From Labilibaculum antarcticum (GTDB lineage Bacteria; Bacteroidota; Bacteroidia; Bacteroidales; Marinifilaceae), in contig NZ_AP018042.1 of assembly GCF_002356295.1 (NCBI RefSeq), positions 1,024,361 to 1,088,360 of the forward strand: a stretch of 64,000 nt of DNA. The letters are read 5' to 3'. Positions within the stretch are counted from its first letter, which is position 1. Each line of letters starts with the position of its first letter. This document shows positions 18,018-25,673 of this stretch, in pieces. The translations under genes and the position numbers were made by a program. Under the pieces are notes generated by a model. The model had not been told where the DNA came from, ran no database searches, and saw only the letters and a list, made by a program, of their open reading frames with translations.

Positions 18018-18812
18018 TCATCCACCAATGTTTATTTTAAATCCTGCCTCCTCAAAAAGTTCTTTTGCCCAAAATGTATCCTCTTCATTCAAGGAAGGAA
18101 TATCAGGCATGCTATTCTCTTTGTTGAAACGATCATACTTATCTCTTCCAATTCGGTGATAAGGTAAAATATGAATTTCCGACAGGGAAGTTAAGTCTGT
18201 TAAAAAAAATACCATTTTCATGATATTGGTTTTAGAATCGTTGAAACCTGGAATCATAGGAAATCGAATAATCAGATTTTTCCCATTCTCAATCAGAAAT
18301 TTTAGGTTTTCGAGTATTTGTTTGTTCGAAACTCCAGTTAGTTTCTGATGCTCTACATCATCCATATGCTTTAGATCGAATAGAAAGAGATTTACATCAT
18401 TACTTATTCGTTCAAAATGCTTTTTTGGTGCAAAGCCCGATGTATCGACCACTGTGTGTAAGTCCATTGATCGACATTCTTTCAGCATGGCGTCCAGAAA
18501 GTCAATTTGAAGCATTGGCTCTCCTCCCGAAAAAGTAACTCCCCCACCCGATTCATCAAAAAACAATTGATCCTTCTCAATTTCTTTAATTAATTGCCTG
18601 ACAGAGTATTCCTTTCCTATATTAACTTTCTCTTCAACCAATTTTTCAGCCAACCTATTAGATTGATTGAATTCTTCGATTTTCGGAGAAAAACTTTCCG
18701 GATTGTGACACCACAAACAGCGCAACGGACAGCCTTTCATGAAAATAGTGGTTCGGATTCCCGGACCATCATGTACAGCATATCGCTTGATATCAAACAC
18801 GATACCATTCAT
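18018..18812 (-). CDS. glycyl radical enzyme activating protein (radical SAM)
   Basis: Product of 264 residues that installs the glycyl radical in its partner, here the dehydratase encoded just downstream. The N-terminal RYAVHDGPGIRTTIFMKGCPLRCLWC contains the radical-SAM CxxxCxxC (Cys28, 32, 35), followed by GGGVTFSGGEPMLQ, which binds SAM. Most dehydratase activases carry an inserted ferredoxin-like domain with further Cys ligands; here residues 36-75 (ESFSPKIEEFNQ onward) contain no Cys and the protein is of pyruvate formate-lyase-activase size, so no auxiliary clusters are expected. Reduction probably comes from flavodoxin (gene at 19488). Confidence 0.9.
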   Translation of the reverse strand: MNGIVFDIKRYAVHDGPGIRTTIFMKGCPLRCLWCHNPESFSPKIEEFNQSNRLAEKLVEEKVNIGKEYSVRQLIKEIEKDQLFFDESGGGVTFSGGEPMLQIDFLDAMLKECRSMDLHTVVDTSGFAPKKHFERISNDVNLFLFDLKHMDDVEHQKLTGVSNKQILENLKFLIENGKNLIIRFPMIPGFNDSKTNIMKMVFFLTDLTSLSEIHILPYHRIGRDKYDRFNKENSMPDIPSLNEEDTFWAKELFEEAGFKINIGG

Positions 18813-18835
18813 ATTTCTGATATTAAATAAAAAAT

Positions 18836-18922
18836 CTAGTAGATAGTGCCCTGATTGGAAATTACATCAGGAGAATTGGGGCAATAAATAGGTAGGCTTG
18901 GATCAACAAATCCAGCATTCAT
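18836..18922 (-). other. possible 28-codon small ORF or relic upstream of the activase
   Basis: The minus strand reads ATG-AAT-GCT onward to a TAG 23 bases before the activase start, encoding MNAGFVDPSLPIYCPNSPDV and eight more residues. Codon composition looks coding, and the frame stays open for another 16 codons upstream without a start. It could be a leader peptide, a small protein or the end of a lost gene. Not recognised. Confidence 0.25.
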
Positions 18923-19120
18923 ATAGTCCTTTGTAGGAATGTTTATGCAGTATGGGAATAATTCTATTCATAAATTCATTCTTGCTCGGTATAAATCTAT
19001 GATTTTTTTTTGAACTACAAATAAGGAAAATTAGCTAGGTGACTGATTTAAAATCGTTCTACGTAATCCCTTGGAATTTAAAAAGAATAGTTAAAAATCC
19101 AAATTAGTAATTGTCTTACT

Positions 19121-19237
19121 TATACTCCCCACAGGTATTTACCCCTAAATCCCCTAAAGGGGACTTCCTCCTTCATTTGTCGTTTTGTTGTTTTTTTAAG
19201 CCCCTTTAGGGGTTTGGGGTAATCTGGGGGATATTTA
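19121..19237. repeat. long imperfect inverted repeat (CCCCTAAAGGGG type)
   Basis: The left arm (19139-19161: TACCCCTAAA then TCCCCTAAAGGGG) and right arm (about 19201-19221: CCCCTTTAGGGG then TTTGGGGTA) are inverted copies separated by about 40 bases of AT-rich sequence. Outer flanks (ACTCCCCACAGG and ATCTGGGGGATA) extend the symmetry imperfectly. The core resembles the CTCCCC/AAAGGGGA elements often scattered in Bacteroidota intergenic DNA. Confidence 0.6.
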
Positions 19238-19333
19238 CCACCTATTCCGTCGCGAGAAACTGTTACTCTTTTGTTTACAATTTCCTTTGCGACGTTTTGC
19301 ATCGTCCATAAGTACTCCTGACTATTGATATTT

Positions 19334-19403
19334 AAGCCCGTCAGGCTCGGTATTCATTGTGTATCTTTGGCTTGTACTCGGTTTTCCTTCGTGCTTAAAT
19401 TCT
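19334..19403. repeat. dispersed intergenic element, copy C
   Basis: AAGCCCGTCAGGCTC hairpin followed by a tail containing GTGTATCTTTGGCTTG and GGTTTTCCTTCGTGCTTAAATTC, parallel to copy A at 9884 and copy B at 13091. Confidence 0.55.
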
Positions 19404-19427
19404 ATTTTTCATTAAAATTAAAATCGC

Positions 19428-19459
19428 AAAAAAGAGCTTCCCCTTTCGAAGAAGCTCTT
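19428..19459 (-). terminator. terminator of the E2-E1-flavodoxin operon
   Basis: On the minus strand a perfect 9-bp stem (AAGAGCTTC / GAAGCTCTT) with a 10-base loop is followed by TTTTG, about 30 bases after the flavodoxin stop. Confidence 0.8.
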
Positions 19460-19487
19460 GACAATATTACATTACAATAAAGGAATC

Positions 19488-19997
19488 TTATTTAAACTCT
19501 TTTTTTAATTGCTGAACCCAAGCTTCTATTCTTTCGTTAGACAAACCTGCCTGATTTTCAATATCAAGAGCCAAACCTAAAAATTTGCCATCGCGTAAAG
19601 CTACAGATTTTTCAAACTTATAGCCTTCCGGAGAAGTCAATCCAATCACTTTCGCTCCTCGATCTTCCAAGGCTGTTGCCAAAAGACCAAGTGCATCTAC
19701 AAAATTTTCAGGGTATCCGACCTGATCTCCTAAACCAAATAAAGCAACAGTTTTGCCTTTTAGTTTTAGATCTTCGATTGCTGGCATAAACTCATCCCAG
19801 TAATTAGGAAGTTCTCCATCAAACCAAGTTGGAACACCTAAAATCATATTATCGTAGGCTACGAAAATATCTTCGTCAATTTCCTCAACATTTACACTTT
19901 CCACTTCTGCCGAAGTTCCAAAAGCCTTTTTTATTTTTTCAGCATTTTTAGCTGTCTTATGTGTATTGAAACTATAGAATAAACCTATTTTTTTCAT
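19488..19997 (-). CDS. fldA: flavodoxin
   Basis: Small FMN electron carrier of 169 residues, the length of long-chain flavodoxins. It starts KKIGLFYSFNTHKTAKNAEKI, the phosphate-binding loop (the usual T/SxTGxT is replaced by SFNTHKT), and has GVPTWFDGELPNYWDEF and LFGLGDQVGYPENFVDALG, the two loops holding the isoalloxazine ring. It is the third gene of the operon after E2 and E1 (gap 25 bases). The next gene on this strand, after about 675 bases, is a radical-SAM activase, an enzyme class that uses reduced flavodoxin; a functional link is plausible. Confidence 0.93.
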   Translation of the reverse strand: MKKIGLFYSFNTHKTAKNAEKIKKAFGTSAEVESVNVEEIDEDIFVAYDNMILGVPTWFDGELPNYWDEFMPAIEDLKLKGKTVALFGLGDQVGYPENFVDALGLLATALEDRGAKVIGLTSPEGYKFEKSVALRDGKFLGLALDIENQAGLSNERIEAWVQQLKKEFK

Positions 19998-20022
19998 ATG
20001 TTCGTTTTTTAGAAGATGAGAT

Positions 20023-22119
20023 TTAAAACGCTAATAGCTCTTTTGCGGCTGCATAAATTTTATCATTATTTGGAAGAACTGCTTTTTCCAATATACGATT
20101 AAAACCAACAGGTGTAAATTCAGAACCAACACGTTTTACCGGAGCATCCAATTTATCAAAAGCTTTTTCGGTAATTGTAGCCGAAATTTCAGCTCCAAAT
20201 CCTGAGAAAACTTTGTCTTCATGAACAACCATTACTTTATTGGTTTTTGCCACCGATTTCAGAATTGTTTCTATATCCAATGGCACCAGCGAGCGAAGAT
20301 CAATAACCTCAACCTGCTTGCCTGCGTCTTCGGCCAACTTATCAGCAACCTCAACACACATATGCGTTGTGTTTCCATAAGTTATGATCGTTAAATCAGC
20401 ACCTTCTCTTCTTACTCTTGCTTTTCCAAATGGAACTTCAAAATCTTCAGGCACAGCTGCCGACGCTTTCGGATCATTATACAAAGCCTTAGGCTCCATA
20501 AATACTGTCATTCCCTTCGAACGAATACTTGTCCGCAACAAACCTGCTGCATCATCCGCGTAAGACGGATAAACAATACGAACACCTGGGAAAGTTGCTA
20601 AAGCTCCCTCAATATTCTGAGAGTGATACAATCCTCCACCAATATATCCACCAGATGCTAAACGAACTGTGATATTCGGTGAAAACTGTCCTTTTGTTCT
20701 CCAATATTCGTGAGTAGTTTCAACAAACTGCTCCATGGCTGGCCAAAAATAATCGGCAAATTCAGCTCCTTCAACAACAATTCTAATCTTATCGTTGAAG
20801 CGGCTCATTCCATTTGCTGTTCCCATAATGTAGTCTTCGGCAATTGGAGCATTAAATACACGTTCCTTACCGAACTCCTGTTGCATCCCTTTGGAAACAT
20901 TAAAAATCCCACCTTTATCTTTATTGGCAATATCCTGTCCCCAAATAAAAGTATCCGGGTTGTGACGAAATTCTGCTTTTAGTGTTTCATTCAATCCTTC
21001 AATCAACTTTTTTTTGTTGCCGGTGAAATTATGTAATCCTTCGGGATATTTCTCAGAAACATAGGATTCCGGAATTACAAAATCGTGAATAGAAGCCGGA
21101 TCGGGATCCGGTGCACTTAAACAAGCTTTATGAGCTTTTTTAACTTCCAATTTCACCTCAGCTTCAATAGCCAACAATTCCTCTTCAGTAAAACGCTTGT
21201 ATCGAACCAATAATCTGCGAAATTTCGCCAATGGATCGTATTCTGTCACGTAATTCAATTCAGCATTATCGCGGTACAACTCGTGCTTATCGGAATTGGA
21301 GTGCGCCCCCATACGAACACAGTTGGCCTGAACAATTACCGGAGTTGAAGTTTCCAAAGCAATTTGTTTTGCTTCAGTCATCGCATTCATCGAATCAAAA
21401 ACATCTTTTCCGTTACAATGAATAATTTTCAGGTACTTCATTCCACGGAAGTTATCAGCCACTTTTCTGTTCGCTGTCTGATCCTTCTTTGGAACAGAAA
21501 TTCCATACCCGTTATCCTGAAATACAAACACAACTGGAAGTTGCTCATTTGTCGCTCCATTTATAGCCTCGTACACATACCCTTCGGACACCGAAGATTC
21601 TCCCTGAGAACTAAAAACAACCCCTTTGCTCTTGTATTGTTTTACGGCTCTGGCTAATCCAACAGCATGCAAAGTATGATTACCTGTACAAGAAGATACA
21701 TTGTGAACATTCCATTCTGGTTTTGCAAAATGATTCGACATGTGACGACCGCCACCTGCTACATCTGTATCTTTTGATATTCCATTAAGAATGATCTCTT
21801 CTGCTGTTAAACCTGCAGAAATGGAGGTGAGCATATCTCTGTAATAGGGAAATAAATGATCTGCTTTTCGATCGAATACTTGTCCTATTGCCAATTGAAT
21901 ACCATCATGACCAGCATAGGGAGCGTGGTATGACCATCCAATAGCTTGTTTTAAGTAATTTGGCGCCTTTTCATCCAATGCTCTACCTAAAGTCATCAGA
22001 TGAAACCAACGACTAAGCATGTCTTTCGATGTACTTTTAATGCTAAACTTTTTATTTTCAGTCATCTTATTAGTTTTATTCGTAGTACTATCTACGGAGG
22101 TAATTTCCAGTATTTCCAT
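20023..22119 (-). CDS. 2-oxoacid dehydrogenase E1, alpha-beta fusion
   Basis: Thiamine-diphosphate decarboxylase of a 2-oxoacid dehydrogenase complex. In 698 residues it fuses the alpha-type half (about 30-340, with SSQGESSVSEGYVYEAINGA and QDNGYGISVPKK, the ThDP/metal motif) to the beta-type transketolase half (about 360-690, with EGAEFADYFWPAMEQFV and VHEDKVFSGFGAEISATI). Such fused E1 proteins in Bacteroidota are usually annotated as branched-chain 2-oxoacid or pyruvate/acetoin dehydrogenase; the substrate cannot be fixed here. It starts three bases after the E2 stop, so the two are translationally linked. No E3 is in the window. Confidence 0.92.
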   Translation of the reverse strand: MEILEITSVDSTTNKTNKMTENKKFSIKSTSKDMLSRWFHLMTLGRALDEKAPNYLKQAIGWSYHAPYAGHDGIQLAIGQVFDRKADHLFPYYRDMLTSISAGLTAEEIILNGISKDTDVAGGGRHMSNHFAKPEWNVHNVSSCTGNHTLHAVGLARAVKQYKSKGVVFSSQGESSVSEGYVYEAINGATNEQLPVVFVFQDNGYGISVPKKDQTANRKVADNFRGMKYLKIIHCNGKDVFDSMNAMTEAKQIALETSTPVIVQANCVRMGAHSNSDKHELYRDNAELNYVTEYDPLAKFRRLLVRYKRFTEEELLAIEAEVKLEVKKAHKACLSAPDPDPASIHDFVIPESYVSEKYPEGLHNFTGNKKKLIEGLNETLKAEFRHNPDTFIWGQDIANKDKGGIFNVSKGMQQEFGKERVFNAPIAEDYIMGTANGMSRFNDKIRIVVEGAEFADYFWPAMEQFVETTHEYWRTKGQFSPNITVRLASGGYIGGGLYHSQNIEGALATFPGVRIVYPSYADDAAGLLRTSIRSKGMTVFMEPKALYNDPKASAAVPEDFEVPFGKARVRREGADLTIITYGNTTHMCVEVADKLAEDAGKQVEVIDLRSLVPLDIETILKSVAKTNKVMVVHEDKVFSGFGAEISATITEKAFDKLDAPVKRVGSEFTPVGFNRILEKAVLPNNDKIYAAAKELLAF

Positions 22120-22122
22120 GAT

Positions 22123-23427
22123 TTAAAATGTTCTGTTACTATCAATTTCTTCCAAATAATCTGCAATTTTCCGTAAGAATGCTCCACCCAAAGCTCCATC
22201 TACAACACGGTGGTCGTAGGAAAGAGAAAGGAACATTTTCTGACGAACCACAATTGCATCACCAGCTGGAGTTTCAATTACAGCAGGTTTCTTTTCGATA
22301 GTTCCAACAGCTAAAATTGCAACCTGCGGCTGATTGATAATCGGAGTACCCATTACATTTTTGAAGGATCCAAAATTAGAAATCGTAAATGTACCTCCAG
22401 AAATATCATCAGGACCCAATTTATTGTTTCGGGCTGCATTTGCCAAACGGTTCATGTCATTTGCCAAACCAATTAAATTTTTCTGATCCGAATTTTTAAT
22501 TACGGGAACAATTAAATTTCCACTAGGAAGAGCTACTGCAACACCAACATTAATATTCTTTCTAAGAATAACATTATAACCATCAACAGAAGCATTTACA
22601 CCAGGGAAGTCACGTAAAGCTTTAGAAACAGCTTCTATGATAATTGGCATATAAGTAATTTTAGTTCCTTCTTTTTTAAAGAATTCATCTTTTACTTTGT
22701 TTCTCCAATTAACCATATCAGTAACATCGGCTTCAACCATTGCCGTAACGTGCGGAGAAGTTTGTTTCGACATCACCATGTGATCGGCAATAATTCTTCT
22801 CATACGATCCATCTCCACAATCTGATCCTGAGCTCCAATCGACATAGAAACTTTTGCCTTTTGAGCTGTAGGAGCAGCACTAGGAGTCGGTGCAGCAACA
22901 GTTTTAACTTCTGGAGCAGAAACTGCTGATCCATTACGGCTGGACAAATAATCCAAAACATCTTGTTTTTGAACTCTGCCTTCGGTTCCATGTCCAGTTA
23001 TAGTTTCCAGCTCTTGAACCGAAATATTTTCACTTTTCGCAATGCTTTTTACTAAGGGAGAATAAAAACGGTCTGAAGCGGATTCGATATCGGAGGAACC
23101 TACACTTTCTGCAGGTTCTTGAATTGCACTTGCAGCTACGCTTGCACTCACACTTTCTTGAACTGGTGCTTCCACATCGTCTGCATCGCCCAAGGCAATG
23201 ATCGCAACAACCTCGCCAACGGGAACAACATCGTTTTCCTTAAAAAAGATTTTGACTACTTTCCCATCTACCGGACAAGGAATTTCAGAATCCACTTTGT
23301 CGGTTGCAATTTCAAAAAGCATATCATCCTCTTCCACCTGATCATTCAACTTCACGAACATTTTCGTGATAGTGGCCTCTTGTACGCTCTCGCCCAATTT
23401 AGGCATTATGATTTCAAAGCTAGACAT
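22123..23427 (-). CDS. 2-oxoacid dehydrogenase E2, dihydrolipoyl acyltransferase
   Basis: Core acyltransferase of the same complex, 434 residues. One lipoyl domain (about 1-80) carries the lipoylated Lys44 in FEIATDKVDSEIP. A linker rich in Ala, Val, Ser and Glu leads to a peripheral-subunit-binding domain (about 118-156, FYSPLVKSIAKSENIS ... GRVQKQDVLDYL). The catalytic domain (about 200-434) has the signature SLSYDHRVVDGALGG with the active His near 408. It is the first gene of the operon E2-E1-flavodoxin, an unusual order with E2 ahead of E1. A -7 promoter box lies at 23474. Confidence 0.93.
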   Translation of the reverse strand: MSSFEIIMPKLGESVQEATITKMFVKLNDQVEEDDMLFEIATDKVDSEIPCPVDGKVVKIFFKENDVVPVGEVVAIIALGDADDVEAPVQESVSASVAASAIQEPAESVGSSDIESASDRFYSPLVKSIAKSENISVQELETITGHGTEGRVQKQDVLDYLSSRNGSAVSAPEVKTVAAPTPSAAPTAQKAKVSMSIGAQDQIVEMDRMRRIIADHMVMSKQTSPHVTAMVEADVTDMVNWRNKVKDEFFKKEGTKITYMPIIIEAVSKALRDFPGVNASVDGYNVILRKNINVGVAVALPSGNLIVPVIKNSDQKNLIGLANDMNRLANAARNNKLGPDDISGGTFTISNFGSFKNVMGTPIINQPQVAILAVGTIEKKPAVIETPAGDAIVVRQKMFLSLSYDHRVVDGALGGAFLRKIADYLEEIDSNRTF

Positions 23428-23473
23428 ATAACTTATAGTTTAATATTTATAATCTTATTTAAATGTTTCTATA

Positions 23474-23481
23474 CAAATATA
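23474..23481 (-). promoter_or_regulatory. -7 promoter box for E2-E1-flavodoxin operon
   Basis: The minus strand reads TATATTTG, matching TAnnTTTG, 47 bases upstream of the E2 start. No convincing -33 element. Confidence 0.4.
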
Positions 23482-23617
23482 AAAATTTATTCTTATTTAG
23501 ACTGATTAAAGTTAAAATAATTGCTATCTCGACATTACAATTTTTTATTATGGTATAGATTTCATTGATAAGGAAAAAAATTCCTCTCTGAAGTTACCAA
23601 ATTCTTATTATTCAGGT

Positions 23618-23625
23618 TAATTTTG
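23618..23625 (+). promoter_or_regulatory. -7 promoter box for the SRPBCC gene
   Basis: TAATTTTG matches TAnnTTTG and ends 20 bases upstream of the ATG at 23646, divergent from the E2 promoter. Confidence 0.45.
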
Positions 23626-23645
23626 AGACAGAAATATAACATGAT

Positions 23646-24029
23646 ATGAAAGAATTCACATTTAGCCTAGAAATCAATTCCTCGCAGGAAGAAGTATATA
23701 ATGCCCTAACCAATTCTTTTCAAATTGAACTTTGGACTGGTTATCCTGCTGTAATGGACGAAAACCCAGGAACAATATTCTCACTTTGGGAAGGAGATAT
23801 TACTGGTTGCAATATTGAGATCATTAAGGATTACAAAATTGTACAGGAATGGTTTTTTGGAGAAACTGAAAATCCATCAATTGTTAGTTTGCTTATTAAA
23901 AAAGCAGGTTCGAAAACTCGACTAGAGCTGACTCACACCAACATCCCTGATGAAGCCTATGATGAAATTGTTGTTGGTTGGGAAGAATACTACTTAGGAT
24001 CGTTAAAAAACTTTCTGGAGTTTTATTAG
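23646..24029 (+). CDS. SRPBCC (AHSA1/START-like) domain protein
   Basis: Product of 127 residues forming a single helix-grip (AHSA1-type) fold. The start FTFSLEINSSQEEVYNALT is the first strand and helix of the family, LWEGDITGCNIEI and WFFGETENPSIVSLLI are central strands, and the long C-terminal helix is WEEYYLGSLKNFLEFY. The family binds small hydrophobic ligands or acts as a co-chaperone; no ligand can be predicted. Monocistronic, with its own promoter box and terminator. Confidence 0.85.
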   Translation: MKEFTFSLEINSSQEEVYNALTNSFQIELWTGYPAVMDENPGTIFSLWEGDITGCNIEIIKDYKIVQEWFFGETENPSIVSLLIKKAGSKTRLELTHTNIPDEAYDEIVVGWEEYYLGSLKNFLEFY

Positions 24030-24056
24030 AAAGAAAATCTTCACTTTAGGATAAAA

Positions 24057-24096
24057 AAAATCAGCAAGCAGAATTAATCTACTTGCTGATTTTTTA
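24057..24096. terminator. bidirectional terminator between convergent genes
   Basis: Perfect stem AAATCAGCAAG / CTTGCTGATTT with A-run on the left and T-run on the right, between the SRPBCC gene (plus) and the S4-domain gene (minus). It serves both directions. Confidence 0.85.
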
Positions 24097-24118
24097 TGCA
24101 GTATACAATATAGTAAGC

Positions 24119-24325
24119 TTATTCTACGATAATCACTTCATCGAAAATTTCAATTTTATCACCTGGCCGTATTTTTGCTCTTTTACGCAATTCCACTTCT
24201 CCATTTCGAAATACAATTCCATCTTCAACAAAAATCTTAGCCTGAGCTCCACTTTCACTGATGCTAGTTGCTTTAATCAGCTTTATTAACTCAATATATT
24301 CAGTCTCAATTTTAAATTTAATCAT
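24119..24325 (-). CDS. RNA-binding S4 domain protein
   Basis: A 68-residue protein that is essentially one S4 fold: IELIKLIKATSISESGAQAKIFVEDGI (helix pair that grips RNA) and VFRNGEVELRKRAKIRPGDKI (basic strand turn). It resembles YaaA/RlbA-type stand-alone S4 proteins thought to act on ribosomal or other structured RNA. Alone in its transcription unit, with a -7 box at 24348. Confidence 0.88.
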   Translation of the reverse strand: MIKFKIETEYIELIKLIKATSISESGAQAKIFVEDGIVFRNGEVELRKRAKIRPGDKIEIFDEVIIVE

Positions 24326-24347
24326 ATCTATCTCCTTATTTTAACGT

Positions 24348-24355
24348 CAAAAGTA
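24348..24355 (-). promoter_or_regulatory. -7 promoter box for the S4-domain gene
   Basis: The minus strand reads TACTTTTG, identical to the box before the NifX-like gene, 22 bases upstream of the S4 start codon. Confidence 0.45.
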
Positions 24356-24400
24356 ATGCTTTTTACGTCTTATACCGATCTGTATTGAATTTATAATGGA

Positions 24401-25633
24401 TTAATGAAAGAATAGATAAGCAATTGCAATTGCTGCAATAATTCCAGCAAAATCAGCAATCAAGCCACAAGTAACAGCATATCGGGTATTCTTAATTCCT
24501 ACAGCTCCAAAATATACGGCGATGATATAAAAAGTAGTATCGGTCGCTCCCTGCAGTGTTGAGGCCAATTTACCAACGAAACTATCTGCACCATGTGTTT
24601 GCATAGCATCTACCATCATTCCTCTGGCACCACTTCCACTTAATGGTTTCATTAATGCTGTAGGCAATGCTTCTACAAAATCTGAGTTTACACCAATATA
24701 AAGACAAAATCTTCGTGCTCCTTCAATCACCAAATCCATAGTTCCTGATGCTCTAAAAACACCAATCGCAACTAATATAGCAACCAGGTAGGGAATTATT
24801 TTTACGGCAATAGCAAAGCCTTCTTTCGCTCCATCAATAAAACTCTCGTAAACATTCACCTTTTTCTGCGCTGCCATAAGAATAAATGCAATGATAATGG
24901 AAAACAAAAACACATTGCTAACTACCGTGGATATTTGAGTGATTTGATCCTTCTCTAAGGTCGAGAAGTAAACAATCAAACCAATAATAAAAGCCGTTAA
25001 CCCACCTAAGTAGGCCAACACAACCTTATCGAAAAGATTAATTTTTTGAACAATAGCAACACTTACTAAACCGGCTATGGTTGAAAAATACGTTGCCAAT
25101 AAAATTGGAATAAATATATCAGAAGGATTTACGGCTCCCAACTGCGCTCGATAAACCATAATGGATATTGGAATAATCGTTAATCCAGAAGTATTCAGCA
25201 CCAAAAACATGATTTGTGCATTGGAAGCAACATCCTTCGTAGGATTAACCGACTGCATTTCCTTCATAGCCTTTAATCCTAAAGGCGTAGCAGCATTATC
25301 CAAACCAAGCATGTTAGCGGCTAAATTCATCATTATCGAACCATGTGCTGCGTGTCCTTTAGGTATTTCAGGAAACAACTTGTTGAAAAAAGGACCAATC
25401 AAACGGGAAAAAACTTTTACAATTCCCCCATTTTCTCCGATCTTCATAATTCCCAACCACAAGGTTAGTACTCCAGTTAAACCAAGAGAAATATCAAATC
25501 CCGTTTTAGCCATATCGAATGTGGCATTCACCATATTTGGGAATACTTCCATATCGCCAAAGAAAATCAACTTGAATAATCCAACAACAAAAGCAACAAC
25601 GAAAAAGAAAATCCAAAGGTAATTTAAGGCCAT
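24401..25633 (-). CDS. SpmA-SpmB fusion, nucleoside-recognition (Gate) membrane protein
   Basis: Integral membrane protein of 410 residues in two homologous-style halves. The first (about 1-200) matches spore maturation protein A (GLTGVLTLWLGIMKIGENGG, LDNAATPLGLKAMKEMQ). The second (about 235-410) matches SpmB (AIKIIPYLVAILVAIGVFR-like segment, ALMKPLSGSGARGMMVDAM, STLQGATDTTFYIIAVYFG). In Bacillus these are two genes; one fused gene is usual in Bacteroidota, which do not sporulate. It may be a transporter with the Gate fold, substrate unknown. The giant repeat gene lies upstream on the same strand (gap 40 bases), so the two may be co-transcribed. Confidence 0.88.
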   Translation of the reverse strand: MALNYLWIFFFVVAFVVGLFKLIFFGDMEVFPNMVNATFDMAKTGFDISLGLTGVLTLWLGIMKIGENGGIVKVFSRLIGPFFNKLFPEIPKGHAAHGSIMMNLAANMLGLDNAATPLGLKAMKEMQSVNPTKDVASNAQIMFLVLNTSGLTIIPISIMVYRAQLGAVNPSDIFIPILLATYFSTIAGLVSVAIVQKINLFDKVVLAYLGGLTAFIIGLIVYFSTLEKDQITQISTVVSNVFLFSIIIAFILMAAQKKVNVYESFIDGAKEGFAIAVKIIPYLVAILVAIGVFRASGTMDLVIEGARRFCLYIGVNSDFVEALPTALMKPLSGSGARGMMVDAMQTHGADSFVGKLASTLQGATDTTFYIIAVYFGAVGIKNTRYAVTCGLIADFAGIIAAIAIAYLFFH

Positions 25634-25673
25634 ATAACTTATTTTAATATTTTTTTAGAGCATAATAATAATA

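Larger units (their letters stand above)
18923..19487. other. intergenic region rich in repeats
   Basis: About 565 bases without a supported gene. It holds the long inverted repeat 19121-19237, dispersed element copy C at 19334-19403 and the flavodoxin terminator at 19428-19459. A 60-codon open frame across the inverted repeat is a product of the repeat. Confidence 0.6.

Noticed and set aside
19120-19302. 60-codon frame across the inverted repeat
   Set aside because: Its sequence is translated from the repeat arms (Pro/Lys/Gly-rich) and has no coding support.
24401-25633. Evidence for sporulation from SpmA/SpmB similarity
   Set aside because: SpmAB fusions are widespread in non-sporulating Bacteroidota and indicate a Gate-domain membrane protein only.
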